The notes under the pieces were generated by a model, which was given only the letters and a program-made list of their open reading frames with translations, was not told the origin of the DNA and did no database searches. From Ancylostoma caninum (Eukaryota > Nematoda > Chromadorea > Rhabditida > Ancylostomatidae): DNA of 64,000 bases. The DNA lies in NCBI GenBank assembly GCA_037903475.1, contig JBAJFG010000330.1, positions 186,001 to 250,000 on the forward strand, in the 5' to 3' direction. Of this stretch, positions 59,643 through 64,000 are shown in pieces. Within the stretch, counting starts at the first letter, position 1; each line of letters starts with the position of its first letter. The position numbers and the translations under genes are program-made.

Positions 59643-60760
59643 GGCGATGACAAGCAATCGTTGTCAAGTGATGAAGATTCGACTGAAATCATGCATTATT
59701 ACCCCCCCCCCCCTCTTTTCCCCCACCTGCGTGGTCACCAAACTAATAAGGGGTTATCGGACACTTACCACCCGTGTGCGTTAGGCCGCCGTAAGTAAAT
59801 GTATAGAAAAACACTGTTCTGCGTGTTTTTACAGGAAGGGCGATTCGGATTCGATGTAAGATAACTAGTAAGGTGCCAGAGTGAGTGAGGGCAGCGTTTG
59901 AATCATATTTGGCGGTTCTTTCTCAAGTTCAAAGATGGAAACCTATTTGACGCTACGTGTGTATGGAGAGGGGGGGGAGGGGGCGGAGAATGTGTCCGTA
60001 GACACTAATGAAGCGCCGGCCCAGTCTCCTTATCAGTGAGTAAGGTTGGCAGTTTGGGTTAGTAGCTTTATGTACTCCAATTGATCGCTGCGCTTGTGAA
60101 ATCTTGAAATCTTTAAATGACGATCTATCTTCTGTAGAAGTGTGAATAAAGTTCGATTCCATTTTGCGAAGACAAAGCGTGATAGTACGAGATTTTCTTG
60201 TTCGGAAACGACAATGCGTGGACGTAGTATATTTCGAATGTGAGGGTAGTTGAGTATCCTTGCATATTGTATTTGAAAATGATCGCTGCGGTCTTTCCGA
60301 ATGGATACAACTCACCCCAAAGCACATGTATTCATGGACGCTGAATTTAAATGCGGCCTAAGACTTTCATGGTAGAGAGTAGAGTATGGCCAAGGAAAAT
60401 TATAAATGTCTCGATATTCAGGCACATGGAACGTCTCAACAAAGTTCGCCAAGACGTCTCGTTACTAAGTTTCACTTGGAATCAAATGCGACTTAACTAA
60501 ACCAATCTGTAATTAGTTGTTGTTGGTTATCATGATTGTTTCTCAAAACTTTGTTCTTCCTTTGTTGATGTTGGTCAGTTTTAGACTTCTCCTTTTCTGT
60601 TGTTTTTTTTTTCACAATTGTTTTTGTTGTTGTTTTGATATAAATATTGGTCCGGATTTCATTCCTTGATGTCTACGCTCGTTTTTTCGGCGGATGCTAT
60701 TTTGGTTTCTCCTGCTGCCATCAGAACAAGTATTATACTTCACGATTTTGTTTTGTGCAG
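59643..60760. other. Interval between TBL3 and the next gene
   Basis: Contains C-runs near 59703 and a G-run near 59970, and an AATAAA at 60145 (plus) that lies far from the TBL3 stop. No gene is recognised; the minus frame at 59953-60327 has no motif. Confidence 0.35.
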
Positions 60761-60764
60761 AACA

Positions 60765-61017
60765 ATGGCCGACGATTTGCCAATGGAGGGTACGGATGAC
60801 ATGCCCGAATTGATAGATGTCGATCTCCCCGCACAGTTACCATCATTGATAGAACAAAACACTGTGGAGCCACGAGTGACGGAGGAGTTTCAAGTTGTAG
60901 GTGTTCTAAAATTGCTTGTGAGAAGTTTATTTGACTGTATACAATGGAATTGACTATCTTTTGAATCCTTACTATCTAGACAACTGAAATGATCCGGAAT
61001 TTTGAGGTGTTATTGAG
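60765..61017 (+). CDS. First two exons of an unidentified gene (partial)
   Basis: ATG 60765 lies four bases after TTTTGTGCAG, a typical trans-splice or 5'-UTR acceptor. Exon 1 (60765-60896) encodes an acidic start, MADDLPMEGTDDMPELIDVD, and ends at GTT|GTAGGT. Exon 2 (60980-61017) follows CTATCTAG in phase 0 and encodes TTEMIRNFEVLL, ending AG|GTAAGC. I cannot identify the product or find later exons with confidence before 64000. Same strand as TBL3 and 1.1 kb downstream; an operon is possible but unproven. Confidence 0.55.
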
Positions 61018-64000
61018 GTAAGCTCTCGAGTCATATGCTAGCTCTTCACTACAACTCATGGCAAGATTTTACGAGTTTGGTGTAGATTTCACCAAATAGT
61101 AGTCTTTGCCTGTGCCATCTCCTGGCCGCAGCACAGATGCATTTCACAATTAAACTGTGTTGGGAACTGGCAGAAGAAGTGAAAGCATCATCAAAACTGT
61201 GTTGAGTTTCCTTATCATTTTCTCAATATGAAGATGCTTTGAGAACTATATTCTTTATTGTCGATTAATTAATACATTGAATGTTCCACCAGTCCTATAA
61301 TTTTCTCCGTAACTAGGGAGAAATTGTTGGTACCGGTTAGATGGAGCTCTCATGATGAGGTGCCCACCGTTCTCCAGGCGGTTTTTATTCTTTTCTCTCT
61401 TGAGCGAAGGCGATTCGGGGATTTTGTGGGAGCAGTGGTTTTTGACCATTAGGCTCGCTATTTCTGTCTTCAGTCTAGAGGAGCTGGCACGATTTGTTAT
61501 GGACTTTATGATATTTTGTCGGAATCGTTTTCTGATTCCCTCCTGAAAGTACGGAATATTCATAATTCATGGATCACCGCCGCGGGGAGGATCCCACGGA
61601 GTGCCACAGTTCAGGGCCTTACTTCATATATACCTGCTGTCGAATAACAAATAAGAGCGGCGAAGCAGCAATATGCATATATGATTTGGGCTAAAGCAGA
61701 TTGCAAGCAGAATTACAAATGTGCTCAGGGTGAAGTGTAGTTGCAAACTGATTTCGAATCCTGAAAAGAATGTTATGGAGAAAGATGGTTCTCTCCAGAC
61801 TAAGGGTGTAATCAACACGGATATGCATCCGTTGCACTTTTTTGTACCAGCTTTTTTCACTCAGGCGACGCAACTCCTTGTTCATTGACTTTTATACATG
61901 ATGGTCAACTGCTTATTCATTCCAAGATGTTCTTGTTGCTGGGTTCAAAAGTTTGACATAAATTTCTGTTTCCTTCTCATTTTTCCAATGCTTTATTTGT
62001 TAACTGCTTGAGTTCTTCTTGGAAACAAGGATTGCATAAGTCTTTTTTCGTATAACATTTTCGCTTTGCAGAGCTTCTTTCTCATTTGTGCTCAATATAT
62101 CTTCGAAGAAGCTGCTAGACTTATGCCTTTTTATTTTTGCGTCATTAGAAATCTGGTCCATCATGTCTAACATGGGTGTTGTAACTACTTGAGCGCATTC
62201 TTCGGCGACCCCGTAAGTGATTTTCTGTCAGAACAGTTGTGAACCATATGCATGAAATGTAAAATGGCTTGTGCAAGATCTGTATATTGTCGCACTATTT
62301 CCGGCGTATCCCTGATGTGAAGTGAACGAACGCAACGTGTTCGAGGCTATAAAACGCGGGCGCAATGTCTGCGTTCTCTCTTTACGCCATCGTTCGACCC
62401 ATCGAAAGGGGGCTGTGGCTTTTTTTGAACAGCTATCAAACGAACGGGTGGTCCGTTTTTGTCACCTCTAATGGCCTGACGTTGCGTTTTATGGCGCATT
62501 TTTTCGCACAACGTGTGGTCATTTCGCGTAAGGTGAACTGTGGCGATTAGTTGGCAAGTGTAGTACGATTGGGGCCGCATTATTTCCGATAGTTTGTACA
62601 CGTTGTAGTAGTTTTGAAAGCATGGTTAGCTGAGGGTATCAAGCAGGTGACTTGATAACTATCATCAAAATCAAATTAGGATATCTCCTCATTTTTCTTT
62701 TGAAAACCTGCACATAATTGCGGACTCAGCTTGTTCCACATCTGAACAGAAAAATGTGCGACACTCTTCTTCATCCGTTGGTCGTCATTACATTCTACCC
62801 TTCTTGTTTTTTTAATAGATTTTTTCCCACTAGTGTTGACTTCTTGTTTTATATGGCTAATGTTGTGCATAATAACGAAAGGAACTAATGTGCAATGAAA
62901 TAGAAGAGTTATGGAGTACAATCAGAACCAGATTACGATACCTATGCAGACAATTTCCGTTTTATCAAGCTGGCGTGACCAGAACGCAGTCATTCCTGCG
63001 AAAAGCAGTGCTCCAAGAAAATGTACGATAAATTAGTTTGTCGATTGTCAATATACACGTTTCTCTGAGATTGCCAAGGTTCTGAAAGGATTCAGTGTCT
63101 ATTTTTGTGATGCTTAGCCATTATTAAACCGAGTATCGTACTACAATTTCGAAACATTTCCAGTAGCCGAGTTTTGAAGGATGTAATGCCAGTAGCACCT
63201 GTTGGAAATTGGAAAATTTCATACTAGATCCACCAAAAATCAAAAGTGCTAGTACTTTGCTAGCTGGATGGTGCCCTTCCACGTGCTAGCAGTAGAGCAA
63301 TAAAATTTAGAATTGTGCAAGTGCCGGTGCACCCATTACCCTTGTTATGGGTACAATGGACTTCGACGTTCCACGTCCTCACCAATGTAGTAAAGCATAC
63401 ATCTGAGCGCCCGCTTGAGACTATGATTGTGAATAAACATAAATTGAAACCTAGACTGATTCCATCTATAACATGCGTCTTATGCGTCTCCTAGTCCACC
63501 GACTTGAACACTTAGATATTCTCTTTTCTACATCTTCACTCAACGCATAGAGGTATGCTCATCAACTCGAGAGCTTTTGTAATGCAAAAAGATGCAGGAT
63601 CTGAGTAAATGAGTGTGAACAAACGCTCGATCCAGCCTCTAGGTGCCTGTTTTGGCGACATTTGCCATTAACGTTATCGTCTGCAGAATCATCTGGCCTT
63701 GACTGTTCGGTTTTGCCATTTTGCTGAATCAAGTTTTAAATTCTGTTGTATTGCCTCTGTTTGATTTTAGCTGTAGGTTTTCGGAAGTGTTAGATTGTTC
63801 TTATTGAAACAAGCCTGTCGGATACCAGGTTAGCCACATACTTTCTGAGGGTTTAAAATAATTTGTGCACTGTTCTCCAGTTAACACTACCTCTAGCTGC
63901 TCTGTATTTATGTTACAAACCGCTCAGATATAATATTAATCAATCGCCGAATGTGAACAAGAATTTGAAAGGATTCATTTTTAAGGATTTGTGATTCTTT
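61018..64000. other. Stretch without further recognisable exons
   Basis: Minus-strand frames at 61255-61563, 61691-61885 and about 62000-62210 (EECAQVVTTPMLDMMDQISN) lie in succession and could be one decayed transposon-type coding region, but I recognise no domain. The rest may be intron of the gene starting at 60765. Confidence 0.35.

Overview
The window reads as a nematode genome, most likely a clade V strongylid such as a hookworm or relative. The evidence is: short introns ending in TTTCAG, apparent trans-splice acceptors a few bases before start codons, a CAP/SCP (ASP-like) secreted-protein gene, a BRE-4-type glycosyltransferase, and a dense load of mariner, CR1, Penelope-like and LTR elements. 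Most long open frames outside the genes named here are transposon remains or chance frames. The species is an inference.

Region 0-12 kb holds no host gene I can recognise. It contains mariner debris (2744-2904; 5566-6456, the latter nested in an older fold-back), a 3 x 108 bp tandem repeat, runs of hairpins, and a 27-bp-period array built on the palindrome TTGTCGACAA. Region 13-15 kb (minus strand) carries a CAP-domain gene that looks damaged, with a Thr/Asp/Ala-rich repeat exon just upstream. Region 15.9-21.7 kb is a transposon graveyard: two mariners, a GIY-YIG fragment of a Penelope-like element, a CR1 relic and one copy of a GC-rich MITE.

Region 22.2-27.07 kb is a complete LTR retrotransposon with near-identical LTRs and a 4-bp target duplication. 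It encodes only Gag and an aspartic protease and has no reverse transcriptase or integrase. Its leader carries eight spaced hairpins whose stems co-vary, and a slippery heptamer sits exactly at the protease DTG motif. Region 27.5-32.1 kb is a near full-length CR1-type LINE (minus strand) with both ORFs and one in-frame stop near the end of ORF2. Region 33-35 kb holds MITEs in TA repeats and another CR1 relic.

Region 37-42.6 kb (minus) is an F-box/leucine-rich-repeat gene whose large introns hold two more GC-rich MITEs and a 59-bp minisatellite; an 80-bp palindrome lies in the same interval. Region 43.2-49.2 kb (minus) is a beta-1,4-glycosyltransferase gene; nine exons join in frame to 365 residues. 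Its Ile at the donor-specificity position predicts GalNAc transfer (LacdiNAc synthesis), as in BRE-4. A 1.2-kb DNA transposon sits in its third intron. Region 51.2-59.6 kb (plus) is TBL3/UTP13, a WD-repeat subunit of the small-subunit processome; nineteen exons join in frame to 779 residues. One intron contains a 238-bp-arm inverted repeat. At 60.76 kb a further plus-strand gene begins and probably runs on past 61 kb.

The three clear host genes serve separate jobs (ubiquitin-ligase substrate choice, Golgi glycosylation, ribosome biogenesis), and nothing suggests they form a pathway.
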